A DNA stretch of 64,000 nucleotides from contig CAXAMN010004113.1 in NCBI GenBank assembly GCA_963970005.1, forward strand, positions 455,779-519,778, in the 5' to 3' direction. The stretch comes from Durusdinium trenchii. Lineage: Eukaryota > Sar > Dinophyceae > Suessiales > Symbiodiniaceae. This document shows positions 1 through 10,863 of the stretch, piece after piece. The notes under the pieces are model-generated. The model saw only the letters and a list, made by a program, of their open reading frames with translations. It ran no database searches and had not been told where the DNA came from. How positions within the stretch are numbered: position 1 is the stretch's first letter; every line of letters starts with the position of its first letter. The position numbers and the translations under genes were made by a program.

Positions 1-491
1 AGCTTTACCGTGGTGCAGGAGGCGTGACCGCGGTAGGATGCGTAGCGCCGTCACAGACCAAAGTAGCCGAACAACTCATAAGAGTCTACACGCCGACGGA
101 GACATCACAGTCGCATGGAAGTGGATCATCACCCTCTTGTGCACGAAAAAGAGAATTGTCTTTCAAGGGGCCAAGCCATCCAATTCCATGTGATGTGGTC
201 ATCAGATCCCATTTTTGCCCTCCCTCCTGGGCCACTCTCCTCCACTCCTCTCCCACTGCAGCAGAACCGGAGGCCACTCCCCGACTCAACCGTCGGGTGG
301 CTCAGGTTCGCACCCGGTGTGGGTGCTCCGGGAGAGACAACCCACCAAAGCGCCGAAGCTCCGGGGAGGTCAAAAGGTGGCGACTTGGGGGTCCGGAGAC
401 CGAACAGCTGGGCGAGCTTCCATGGCTGGAGCCGGGCACCGCTGCTCCGGAGACGTCTCGCTCGCTGCGAAGAAGCCGAGCTCTGGCCCAG
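1..491. other. Upstream flank / missing 5' part of the lyase gene
   Basis: No exon can be assigned with confidence. The first recognised exon of the downstream lyase gene begins at 492 in the middle of a codon: two bases GC complete a codon whose first base lies in an earlier exon. At least one upstream coding exon, probably with the start codon and any targeting peptide, must therefore lie here or outside the window. Open frames in this stretch look like low-complexity noise. Confidence 0.5.
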
Positions 492-3400
492 GCTGTGAGC
501 TCTATGTGCCGGGCACACAGGCGAAGATCATCCCCAAAGCTGCCAAGTCGGCTGCTGATGTGCCTGGGCTGTCGAGAGTCAGACGGTTAGCTAGAAAGGA
601 GCTGCGAAGAGAACCAAGAGAAGCACACGCAGATTCTGAGGGCTTGGAAGGGGGTTTACACTCCTCGGATGATTTTTGCTGGGTCTTGGGTTTCACCAAG
701 GAGACTGTAGGAGTTGAAGTGTCCCACAGTAGGCACCGCTTCAGCATGCTCAGCATGCTCAGCATGCTCGCTTCGCCGCAAGGTGGTTGTGATGGACCTG
801 GAAGACTCAGTTGCCATTGGCGAGAAGGAGGTGGCGCGGAAGAACGTCATCCAAGCCTTGAAGGACCACACCGGTCGGACTGTCATTGACCACGAGTTGC
901 AGAGCTCCGACTGCAGGGGCTGGGACTTGTGAACCGGAACGGGGGGCCCAAGCGGTCGGCCGGTTGGGCACCTGACCACGACCCGACTCGTCGCAGGAAG
1001 TCGACTTTGGCAACAAGACCGTCGCAGTCGACCTCTGAGGATGGGGGAAGTTGTGTGGGCCAAGGCTGGTAGGACTCATTCCAATGGCCGAGAATTGCAT
1101 GGCGAATTGCATCCCAATCCTGTGTGTTTGGAACTGGCTGCTAGTTCATGCTAGTTCTTTGGCTTGAAATCCGTTGGGTGGCTCTATTCTCCTTGGACGC
1201 AGGGTGGGCTCTATCTGAATCCTGCAAACCCAGGCGACCGAAAGGCCAGCCGACTGGAATTCCTGGACCATCCACACCTGGATCTTCTAAGATATCTGGT
1301 GTTTCAAGAGGATCCATAGGTGGTGGTTCCCGATCTTTTTCTTTTCAACCTCTACCTGAGATGATCAAAATTGCGGACGAATCTGATGTTTCAAGTGGAC
1401 CAGGCCTCACCACCGAGATCGGAACCCATCCACTGAGGTCCGCATCAACGGGCTCTACAGCCACCACATGTACCGGGACGTGGTAGACATCATCGAGCAG
1501 GCCCGCCGCCCGCTGTCTTGTTCGGTGTGCTGTTTGGCGTGTGACGTCTGGCAGCCTCCAACTTGTTCATTTGTGAAGGATGAAGGAGTCGTTCAGGATG
1601 GCACGAGGTCGTGCCCCCGAAAGAGGGAAGATGGACATGAATCACATGAACATGTCTTTTCCGGAAAAGGGCGAGAACATGCAAGAACCTCCTCAGGACC
1701 TGGTAGCAACTGGGCTTTTGGATGTTTGCTCGAGCTTTACTCGGCTTCTCGAGCTTTGGCCCACATCATCCCACCTCCAAAGCACCGGCCCTCACAACTT
1801 CTCCGCTCCTTCTCGCAGACGCCCGTTTTTTGGGGATCCCCTGCACCTCACCCTCTTCACGCTCGCGTCGGACTGCCCATCTCCTTGGGCGCGGTGTTCT
1901 CTTCATGGGAAGACGCAACCCTAATAGCGATGGCCTCCAACCTAGAAGCGATGGGTCCAGGCCGGAGAACGTTGTGATGTCTTTATCGTCCCTATGGTGG
2001 GCGTCGACAAGGTGTGGGTGTTGGGGCTGACGGCTGACGGGGCTGACGGGGCTGATGGGGCTGACGATAACGACAGCAGCCAGGGATGTGTGGGGAGCGA
2101 CATAGAGCGACTGTGCAGCCCTCTGCTGCGAAAAGATTTCCAGCTTCAGTTGAGAGTTGTTTGGCTCCTTTAAGGGGGTTTGATGCGGAGGACTCTCGGC
2201 CAGAGCCTGGCTAGCAAGGATGGGATTCTCCCAGCATTGGGCCAAGAATAGCTTGGGACTGCTACATGGGACTCTTGAGGAATTCTCATGTGTTTGCATT
2301 CGATTCTCCATGTCTCTTCTTCTTTGAGTCCCCCCAAACAAGACACTTTCCAAAGTCTTCCGGACTTCTAGGTGCATCCATCTACAGTACCTTCCGTTTA
2401 GGGATACCTGTGCAGAGACCGTCCGTCCGCACTTCGACGTCCGTCCGTCGTGAGGACGTCTACATGGCAGATGCATTGGTGAGCCAAGTGGAGGAAGCGG
2501 TCGGCCGAAAGAAGAAGATCGGCTTTGGCCTCATCATCGAAGCGACCATGGGCGCTTCGGATGAAGGGATGGCGGGTTACACAGGCAGACAGGGGTGGTC
2601 TCATGTCGTGTAGCCATGCCCGAAGGAACTCCCAAAGAGGCGGCGGCTTGGCTGTTGGATGCTGTTGATCTCCAATGCTGCCCAGAAAGCTATCTGACTA
2701 TCTATATAATTCGTCTATGTTGGGAAGTTCCAGTTTTTCGTCACTCGTTCGGAACACAGAGAGAGAGAGAGAGAGAGAGACAGAGACAGATTGACCATTG
2801 TGCCACTCCCAGAAGATGCCATCACCCCACCCCAAGATTCCATGCCCGGCACAGTCAATCATCCTCCATCCTCCACGGGTGCCGCATCCGGCCAGGCATG
2901 ATGAATGTGAACTCCATCGCTGCAGCATCCAAGCGAAGCTTGTTGGAACTCCAGCGCTAGCGTGTTCATGCGAACAGGGAGGCCCACGTCGTCCATGTAC
3001 ATGAATTTTCATGAATTTCTTGAAAGCCCTACTAGAGTCACCTGCTTATTTTCAATGCACACCGCTAGAGCCCCCCAAACCGTGGCATGGTGGACAAGCT
3101 GGAGGTTGCGACTCGGGTCGCCGCAAGACGCCGGGACCTCTCACGGTTTCAGCGAAATCCATGAGATTGGTCGGTCGGAACTCAGGAGTTAGAGGCTTTG
3201 AGGCTTCCAGACCCAAACAGGTGGAGCGAGTGTGGATGACTTTACGTAGTATGAATAATAGTATATCTTTTGGAGCATTACCTGTAAGAGTCGGTAAACA
3301 CTATCACTCTTTTGGAGGAAGGCCTTACGAACTGTTACTATAACCATCATCATTCACTGGGCCCCAGGAATGGGATATACATATTGATATATACTTACCC

Positions 3401-6400
3401 AAGATATGTTCGAGACATGAACCCACAAACACCTGTTAAAGACTTTGGCCTTTTGGGAGGGGAGATTTTCTTCCATTTGGATCGGAGACCCTCCGACCCT
3501 CCGCCCCCGGAATGACTGCGCTTCCATTCATGCAAGCTCCTCCGGCCGGACTCCAGGCAACGAGTCCCTGCACTTCGGGGTGGCCGACTACAGCGCATCC
3601 ACCAAGAGCCGCACCACCAACATCGGAGGACCCAACAAGCTCTACGGCGTGCTCACCGACAAGGAGGGCGAACCCGCCGGGGGCCGGTGTGGTGCGGAAG
3701 GAGGGCGAACTGGGGCTCCCGCGAGTCTTCCCCTAAGACCTGGGACGAAGATGGAAGAAGGAAGAGACATCGCATTCATCTGAAATGGGTGTGAGTTGTG
3801 AGGGATGAGCTGCAGAATTTCTCGAAGAGAACTCAGATTCTGCAAATTCACTGGATGAACCTGCATGGTTACTGTAAGAATCTGTAAGATACTGTAAGTA
3901 TATTTTACGACTCTTGTGTTGAGCCCGCTTCTATATAACCAACACTGGGCCTTGATCCTTTTTCATCACCTGGGCCCCCCCAACTCCAAACCGACTTCCA
4001 CGCTCACCGCCTCCCCGCCTCGCCGCCTCGCCCGAGGATGGCGACAAGCCCCGTGACTTCGTTTGGGGCGACCCCTGGCACTATGCCCCTCGGCAGTCTC
4101 CACAAGGGCCAGTCAGGGGGTGGGTGGCTGAGGAAAACCGGCGTATTTTCGGGTTTTTGACGGGTCCCGACGGGTCCTTCTATCCAGTCAGTGGATACTG
4201 TCCGTGGCAGGGAAACTGATGGAATCAGTTCTTAGTGGATTCTGAGTGGTGAGGAGGACCGCCCCCCGGTCGGGCATGGTGGTCCGAGCGGAGCGATCGA
4301 TGGAATGCGATATAACAGGATTCCTCTGAAGATCAAGAAGCTCAGGATCGTCATAAACGATCAACTTGAGCGTCATCACGCATGGATGCTTTTGTGCTGC
4401 AATGTGCCGCACTTCCTTGACTCTCTTGGCCTCCTTTCCTAGACCCATCTCCACCCGCCTTCCGGTGAGGCCATGTCCCGCATCGTGGTGGCCGCGCGCG
4501 CCAACGGCCTCCGCCCGGTGGACGGCGACCTGCCGCGGTGAAAGCGGAATGGGGGGAATTCATCTACTCAACCGACTCAACCGACTCCAGCAGTTCAAAG
4601 CCTTGCAGTTCTTTCTTTTGGCAAGCTGGACATGGTTGTATCCGGGGCTTCGTTTTTCTTTTTTCTCTCTCCCTCATTTTGCAACTGACCCATCTTGGGG
4701 CGTTCGTCGACCGTCGCAACCACTTTGGTCGACCATTGCAAGGCATGGGAGCGTCTCCTGACACGTTTGTGGCATCCTGACATAGCGGAAGGACAGCTGA
4801 CGGCTCCTCCGTTCGAACACATCCATCTCCACACAGACCCGCTGCTGATTTCTCGGAAGTGACACGTGGAGTCGGACCGAGCCCTTTAAGGTGTGGACAG
4901 ACTTCTGCGTGCGAGAAGAACACCGTACGCCCAGTTGCATCCCAAAACATGCTCCCACTACCGTCGATCAGCATCCACCCTGGAACCAGCTCCAAAACCC
5001 TTCCAAAACCAGCTGTTTGGACATGTTTGGACCATGGTTTCATCTCTTTTACATGCGCTTGGCATTTTCCACCACCCTGTTTCACCCTCCACGGCCATGC
5101 AGCTCTTTTTCACCCACCCCCTTTCCCCCTCTCCGGCGCTTCTCAGGCCCCTTCGGCGACATCGGAGACCCCGACGGGTACCGGGCGCAGTGCAACCGCG
5201 GGGCGGCCCTCGGCATGGAAGGAAAGTGGGCGATCCACCCGAGCCAGGCGGGCGGGCGCGCTGGGGCGCAGGGCCCGCGGCATGGAGCGCGGGGCATGGA
5301 GCGATCTGTGGGGTGGGGAGGACCATGAATAGCTGACATGGAGAAGCATAGGTTCCCAGATGGTCCCCAGGACTCCTGGCTCAGATATGCTCAGATGGCA
5401 AAGACAATTTTTTGACAAAGCCTACTTATGATCACCATTTGGGAGTTGAGCTGTTCGGCATTACCAGCCTCCAATTCAAGATGTTTTGGCACGCTGGGCA
5501 TGCTGAGTCCTCCTCGACTTTTTTTCACCGGAACTTGACTACGTAGAACATTATTTTGACTCATTTCGGCTGGAAAGTTGAAGATGTTAAGTTTATAGTA
5601 TCGCTTAGTGGACAATCACCGTGCTTCGGATGATGTGATGTTCTCTTGCGTCCAGTGTAGAACACTGTGGGCCACTTCAGTGCTGACGTGAGCCGTGCCG
5701 CTTCCGGGCACGGCCCGGTCTCTACCATCCAGGTGGCCATTGCCAACGAGGTCTTCAGCCCCGGGGAGGCCGAGGTGACGCAAGCGCGCCGCCGCTTGGC
5801 GACGCAAGCACGTGGGAGAAGAACGTCGAATTGCTGGAACGTTCTTCCGGGATCTTCCGGGTGCTTGGACAGGGGACTGGTCTGGTGGATTTGTTGGGAA
5901 GTGGACGACATCGTCCGCTGGTTGGGCCGTCCTTGTTGGGATTTGGAAGCGGCGTGGACTTGGAAGCGGCGATTTGAGGCGTGCTGGAGGCGATGGAGAA
6001 GGCTCAACGCGAGGCGGGGCGGGGAGCGGAGAAAGATGCGGAGTCTCACACGGGGGGGGGCTGAAACACTTGAGCGAGGGGATGTCCAATGAAGGTTTGA
6101 AGATTTTAGAGTATATGGCTTGAAGATCTTGAAGCTTCGTGGAAGTGAGTCAAGACCTGGAGCTCCGCTCCAAACCCTGGTAGGTTGACCTGGTCATTTA
6201 TTTTGTTCATTTCCCGTGGGAAAGACTGACCAGGGTCCGCCGGCCGCCTGGTCATGCCCCGGGGCTGGTGACAAGACTCGAGACATCAGGGGCTGGGCGC
6301 GGTGTCCTTGGACGGCAAGCTGGTGGACATTGCATCGATCAAGCAGGCACCGGTAAGAGGACGTTGGCGTTCCGTGCGTTTGATTGGATGGCGTGTTATA

Positions 6401-6837
6401 TATATATAGGTGTCCCCCCAAAGCGTAATTATTTGAGTGGCGCGGTTGTCCAAGACATTCTGAATGTGGGGATCTACCTTTTTCCATCTAATTATTTGGC
6501 GGGGGTCTATATATATGTGTGTTCATGATGTGGTTTTTTGCCCTGGGATGACTCTGGATGGTGCAATTCTTGGGCGACTCTGCTGGACAGATGTATCAGA
6601 CACCGACCGTTTTCCGGGCCCAAAGCTTCCAAAGGTGGTGTGACCGCTGACGACCGGTGACCACAGGACAGTTTTTGATCAAATTTTGTACCACAGATAA
6701 ACCAAGGATGATTGCCCCACCAATTTTTGTGTTGATTTGGTGGAACGCTGCCAGTGGTTTGGCATCCGGACCTGAGCCCACATTTGCAGGCTGATGCTAT
6801 TGTGAAGAAGGCCGAGGCCATCGCTGCCATGAACTGA
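492..6837 (+). CDS. L-malyl-CoA/beta-methylmalyl-CoA lyase-like enzyme (CitE/HpcH aldolase family), 15 exons, 5' incomplete
   Basis: Exons: 492-559, 783-881, 997-1026, 1438-1524, 1961-2011, 2455-2551, 2896-2937, 3557-3669, 4037-4084, 4470-4524, 5147-5247, 5733-5793, 5979-6013, 6290-6346, 6790-6837 (TGA). They join in one frame, giving 329 codons plus stop after the partial first codon. Successive motifs match the family: CELYVPGTQAKI, VVVMDLEDSVA, VRINGL, YRDVVDIIEQA, IVPMVGVDK, DVYMADALVSQVE, GFGLIIEATMG, LHFGVADYSAS, TTNIGGPN, FVWGDPWHY, PFGDIGDPDGYRAQ, GMEGKWAIHPSQ, VAIANEVFSP, GAVSLDGKLVDIASIKQ. The family cleaves or forms malyl-CoA-type thioesters. The Glu of IIEA and the Asp of GVADYSAS correspond to its Mg-binding pair. 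The order and wording resemble alphaproteobacterial Mcl1 more than animal CLYBL, so exact substrate is inferred. Donors are 5 GT, 8 GC and 1 GA; every exon begins with G after AG. The N-terminus is missing. Confidence 0.88.
742..768. repeat. Three tandem copies of a 9-bp unit (cagcatgct)
   Basis: Three exact copies of cagcatgct run head to tail just before the acceptor of lyase exon 2, inside the intron. It is a short local duplication and has no evident function. Confidence 0.8.
2023..2066. repeat. Short minisatellite, ggggctgac-like unit
   Basis: Four to five slightly varying copies of a 9-10 bp unit (ggggctgacg) lie just inside the intron after lyase exon 1961-2011. Confidence 0.7.
2758..2780. 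repeat. (GA)n microsatellite in a lyase intron
   Basis: Uninterrupted GA dinucleotides, followed by degenerate CAGAGACAGA. Similar GA tracts occur near 30996-31030, 42184-42204, 48250-48270 and 56338-56354. Confidence 0.85.
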
Positions 6838-8303
6838 GTTCAGCAGCCATTGCGCATGGCGCAGTGCCATGTCGGTTTCCGCACGCAGAACCTGGCGAGG
6901 TCGACGGGGGGATTGCTGAGAAAGGAGATTCAATCGTTCTTCTTGGTTTTCACAGGGTCAAACACCCAGGCATGTTAACCCCTGTCACCCGCCACACGAC
7001 AGACGTGGGCGGAGCCCTCGTGGTCCACATCCACAAGAGATGGCCCTAAGTGCTACTGGAGGTGGTACTAACAAAGATTCTTCCCGACGTGGCAGAAATT
7101 CGCCATGCGGCATCATCGATTCTTCCTGGATGAGATTTAGAGACTCGAGTTTTCGTGACATTCCTACATGGGGCACTGAGTTTCAATGGCTGTGCCGTTT
7201 CTGCAATTTCCAAAGGCCAAAGAGTTGGAAAAATGCCGTTGAGCGGAAGGTGTCCGAGATGAAGCATCGCTGGGGGCGGTTAGGTGGGCTTTTTTCGGTG
7301 GGCAGGGTCATCCGATCCTGGGTGCTGTGGGACATCATCCAGGCAAGCACATTGACATGTAGACGCTTTCGCTACAGGAAAGGAGGAAATCCATGGCCAT
7401 GAACATCCAGTTTTAACCATGTCAGCTCTACCGGAACTGTTTTTGAACAGCTGGTGTTCGATGGCGCTTCTCGAAACAGAGGGTATTCTAATGTTCCCAC
7501 CTCTAATGCCCACTCCACCAGTAGAAAAATGGGCTAGAGACTCACAGGCAGATTCAGACCACCCCGCTCCAGACTACGTACAGTAGCTTGGATTGTTTGT
7601 TAGGTCCCCTTCCCCCCCAAAAAAAGACAAAAAACTCTGCCGCCTCAGATGTTTTGGATGCAGGCTCGGTCGAGGTACACAAGGAGCAGCATTTGCGACG
7701 GATACTGCGCGGCGTGTGGGTGATGGGACTAGGGCGGAAATGGAGAGAATTCATCTCACACATTCTGGTGATGACAGACACACATGCACAATGAACTATT
7801 CAAAGCTAGTTGGCTTGGGGGGGCATTTGTGAGTGCAGAAGGTGTTGGTAGTGCCAACCAGGACGGGCAGCATCGCTTGCGTCATTAAAACCCTTTTGGA
7901 ATTTGTTGTGACACCATTTGAGGATCTTGATGACTGAAGGACGTCCTGGCAAGTTTGGCAGGAGTCATCAGCTTCGTCCAGGATGCGTCCGTGGCCCAGA
8001 CACTTTCAAGATTTGGTTTGCCGTCAAATGTCCGGGCAACTAAGCCACAGTAGAGCGTATGCCCACGGAAGAGCAACAAAACGGACAGGGGTGCTAATGG
8101 ACACCCCCATGGCCCACCTCTTAAGGGGACTGTATTACTGTAATTAGATAGCTTTTAGGAGGCCCTGGTACATGGGCCTTCTTCTCAGCCCACCTTCTTT
8201 GCCGGCCAGAAGGCCCGAGGCCAAAGCTGGGCTTCGGGCGAATGCCGCGCAGAACGCATCCGATGGGCGAACCGAACCCCATCAATGGCAAGCCTGCAGT
8301 GAG
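6838..8303. other. 3' flank of the lyase gene and intergenic sequence
   Basis: No convincing exon was found. It contains a short TA run near 6397-6410 and a homopolymer stretch near 7612-7635. Open frames on either strand lack recognisable motifs. Confidence 0.5.
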
Positions 8304-9805
8304 GCCACGGGCTCTACAACGGCCTGGTGGTGGATGAAGCCCAGGTGTCCAACGAGCGAATCGGATGGTCTCGACCGCTGAACGCCGAACGCATTCTATC
8401 CAGTGGGCCCGGCAGGGTGCAGGAACGTTTTCTGAGCAGACCTCATCCTTGACAGGACGGGCTGCATGGCCACTACGTGCTGAAGGTGGAGGGCGAGGAG
8501 GCCCGGCAGCTCGCGGGCCGGGTGACGCACTTGCGGCTCTTCAGGGTCTTTCCATGTGACCCACTGAATTTTGGGACCTCAAACACCTGCCAATCTACCC
8601 GGTAGCCCTTACCGTGCTGAAAAACTAGCCTGGACCCTGAAAGCCAATGGCTAGAAGAGGACAACTGTTTTTCAGGGTCCATACTCCCGGATCTGGACGG
8701 TCTTTCCTTTCAAGCCTCCTTGGACAGCTTTGGCCGCCTTGGTCTTGATGGAAACGCCGGATCCGCGATCGCAGCCCGGGGTGAGGTGTGTGGCATGCAG
8801 GTCATGGGCCACTCGGCACCCAGAAGTGGGGCGAATTGATGAAAAAGAAAAGCTTGGAGAGTCGGTTGATGGAATGGGTTGAGTTGGGTTGGGTTGGTTG
8901 ATTGGTTGGTGTGAAGATGGGTGACGGTCGTCCAACTGACCGTACTGACTCTCTTGTTGAATGTCGCATGTCTCGTGGGACTTTTTCAGTCTTCGCGACC
9001 ATCATCTACCAACCAGTCTTCGGCAGCCTTTGTTGGTCCACCTCCTTCTCATGCTTTCTTTCCAGCAGAATTGCAGTGCGAGCCCAACAAACAACCCCAT
9101 CAGCCACCCACATCAACCACTTCTTGGCATTCGGCCACGACATGAGTTCCTTCGATTCTCGAGAGATCCTTCCCGATCCGCGATGCAGCGGCCGGTCATG
9201 GCGGTCCCATCACCGAGCTTCGGTGCACATGGCCGACCTCGAACTACACTCTTTTGACCTCGGAAGGAGGAAGAAACCACTGGATGCGTCGGATGCGTGC
9301 TCCATTTTTTTCCCAAGGCAAGGCAGGTGCGAAAGTGATGCTGAGACTCCTCCCAGAGGCCGCGTTTTTCATTCGGGAAGATGAACATGGAACCCGAACA
9401 TGGACCTTTGGAAGACCAATTTCCTCTGCAACTACAACCCAGTGGTTTTCAGGTTCCATGTTTATTTTCCAGGGTGTAGATGCAGTGGCTTTGTTGCTTT
9501 CAGCGCCTAGGCACTCAACCCTGGCGCTTAGTCTTGGGTGCTGCATGGGCCGCTGACGGGTGCCACTGGCGTGGTTGAAAGAGGGCCAAGCAGTGTCAGC
9601 GACAGGTTCTTGATCCAAGGAACTCCCAGTTTCTTGACTCCAACGTTTATACAGGCAGTTCCTGTCACATGATGTTTTCGATCTCATTTTGAATCCAACG
9701 GGCCCAATAAGATCACACGGCACCCTCACACGTGCTAGGCACGAGGCCTCGCTGGCATATCTGGCGGAGCAGTTGCGGCGAAGGGCGGGAAGGCCCGGAG
9801 ACTGA
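8304..9805 (+). CDS. Unidentified multi-exon gene (partial model)
   Basis: Two adjacent islands splice cleanly. Exon 8304-8344 (AG|G start, GT donor) encodes HGLYNGLVVDEAQ, and exon 8456-8521 encodes DGLHGHYVLKVEGEEARQLA; both join in phase 0. A likely last exon at about 9739-9805 encodes HEASLAYLAEQLRRRAG and ends in TGA. Intermediate exons and the start were not found; the stretch 8683-8790 is a possible coding island. I do not recognise the family. The evidence is exon-like codon content and consistent splice phase, not homology, and the three pieces may not belong to one gene. Confidence 0.35.
9384..9462. repeat. Small foldback repeat (copy 1)
   Basis: Perfect 11-bp inverted arms (aacatggaacc at 9384-9394; its complement at 9452-9462). 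The interior at 9396-9427 matches 28373-28404 at 27 of 32 positions by eye. A compact inverted copy lies at 58967-59000. It looks like a tiny non-autonomous repeat. Confidence 0.5.
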
Positions 9806-10676
9806 GGGCGAGAAGAAGAAAAAGAAGAAGGCAGTTGCGGAGAGGCTTTCTAGAGAAGGGCCACCAAGAAGTTACAACAGTTACTGTACACTGTAGACCA
9901 AGGATGGGTTGTCCATTTGAGCCAGAACCAATAGAACAAGCTTAACCTTCATCTTTGGGAGCCCGTTGTCCCGTTTTTCACGCAGCAGCGCCCCAAGAAG
10001 CCTGAAACAGTAGTCTTTGCCTTCGAAGAATGCTTGGAGCATGCTTTACGTGCTGCATGTTTCCCGTTGTTGTGTCCACGAGCGGGGGTCTGACTCACCC
10101 ATTCCTGGTCTAACCGCAGGCAGTACCGAAGCCGCATGTCTGCGAAAACCGCCATGAAGAGAACTAGAAGATGATCTTGATAGGCTTATCTTTCAGGGGT
10201 TCTGCACCCGCACCCTGAACCTTTGATGTGATGAAGGTTCGTAGCCGACGTAGCCTTTCTGCAAGTTGGTTACGGAGACACTTGGTGTGAAAGGTTTCAA
10301 CATGTTTCAACTCCCGTTGAAGCCAGAGAGTGAACCAGGCTAGGCCGAGGTCAGTTCCATGTAGCAAAGATGCGAGTCTCGCACCGTTCCTGGAAGGAAG
10401 TATGACTATAAGCATCTATAAGCTGTATTTGCCCTTGCGGCGATCCCTGCCACAGATCTGGCTGCAGCTTGATCTACGACTCGCGGGATGAACGTAGCGC
10501 AAAGTGGGGGCGCCGAGATTGGAACCCCTCACCTTGAACTAAAGGCAGTTCAGAGCTTGCTGCATTTGGCGATGTTGAATAGGAATTGGACATCGTGTCC
10601 CGTTGGGTGGATTTGTATGGCCTTCATGACGCGCTGCATGACACGGAAGTGGACAAATTAAGCATCTGGATTTGGT
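9806..10676. other. Intergenic sequence upstream of the retrotransposon
   Basis: No supportable exon was seen. There is an A/G-rich tract near 9808-9830. The retrotransposon target site starts at 10677. Confidence 0.5.
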
Positions 10677-10681
10677 CTTCC

Positions 10682-10846
10682 TGTGAAGTTTCGACCACCA
10701 GTTCATGAGCGCATGTCATGAATGCTCGCCATCCCTTACGGATCAGGTGCGCACAGAGCCTCGCTTTTCACTTTAGCTTGCGCTGGAAAACATGCTGCGC
10801 TGTTTGTCCAGCTTTGTGTAGTGGATTTTGCACCCACTGCATTCAG
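10682..10846 (+). repeat. 5' LTR (165 bp)
   Basis: Identical to 19836-20000. It begins TGTGAAG and ends CATTCAG. It is short for an LTR. A TTTT tract at 10765-10768 could act as the TTTT-type core promoter box proposed for dinoflagellates; this is inference. Confidence 0.95.
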
Positions 10847-10863
10847 TTGGCACCGGAGCCGCC
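10847..10863 (+). promoter_or_regulatory. Primer-binding site and 17-base leader abutting the Gag-Pol ATG
   Basis: TGGCACCGGAGC at 10848-10859 starts with TGG, the complement of a tRNA CCA end. It resembles, with three transitions, the plant initiator-Met tRNA site TGGTATCAGAGC. The next bases give gccgccATGG, a strong start context, so priming site and start codon are nearly contiguous. The tRNA identity is inferred. Confidence 0.6.

Noticed and set aside
745-770. CRISPR-like short repeats
   Set aside because: Only three contiguous 9-bp units without spacers; a simple tandem repeat in an intron.
10828-10863. Gag-Pol start at 10828 within the 5' LTR
   Set aside because: The codon there is TTG; the first ATG in frame, with strong context, is 10864.
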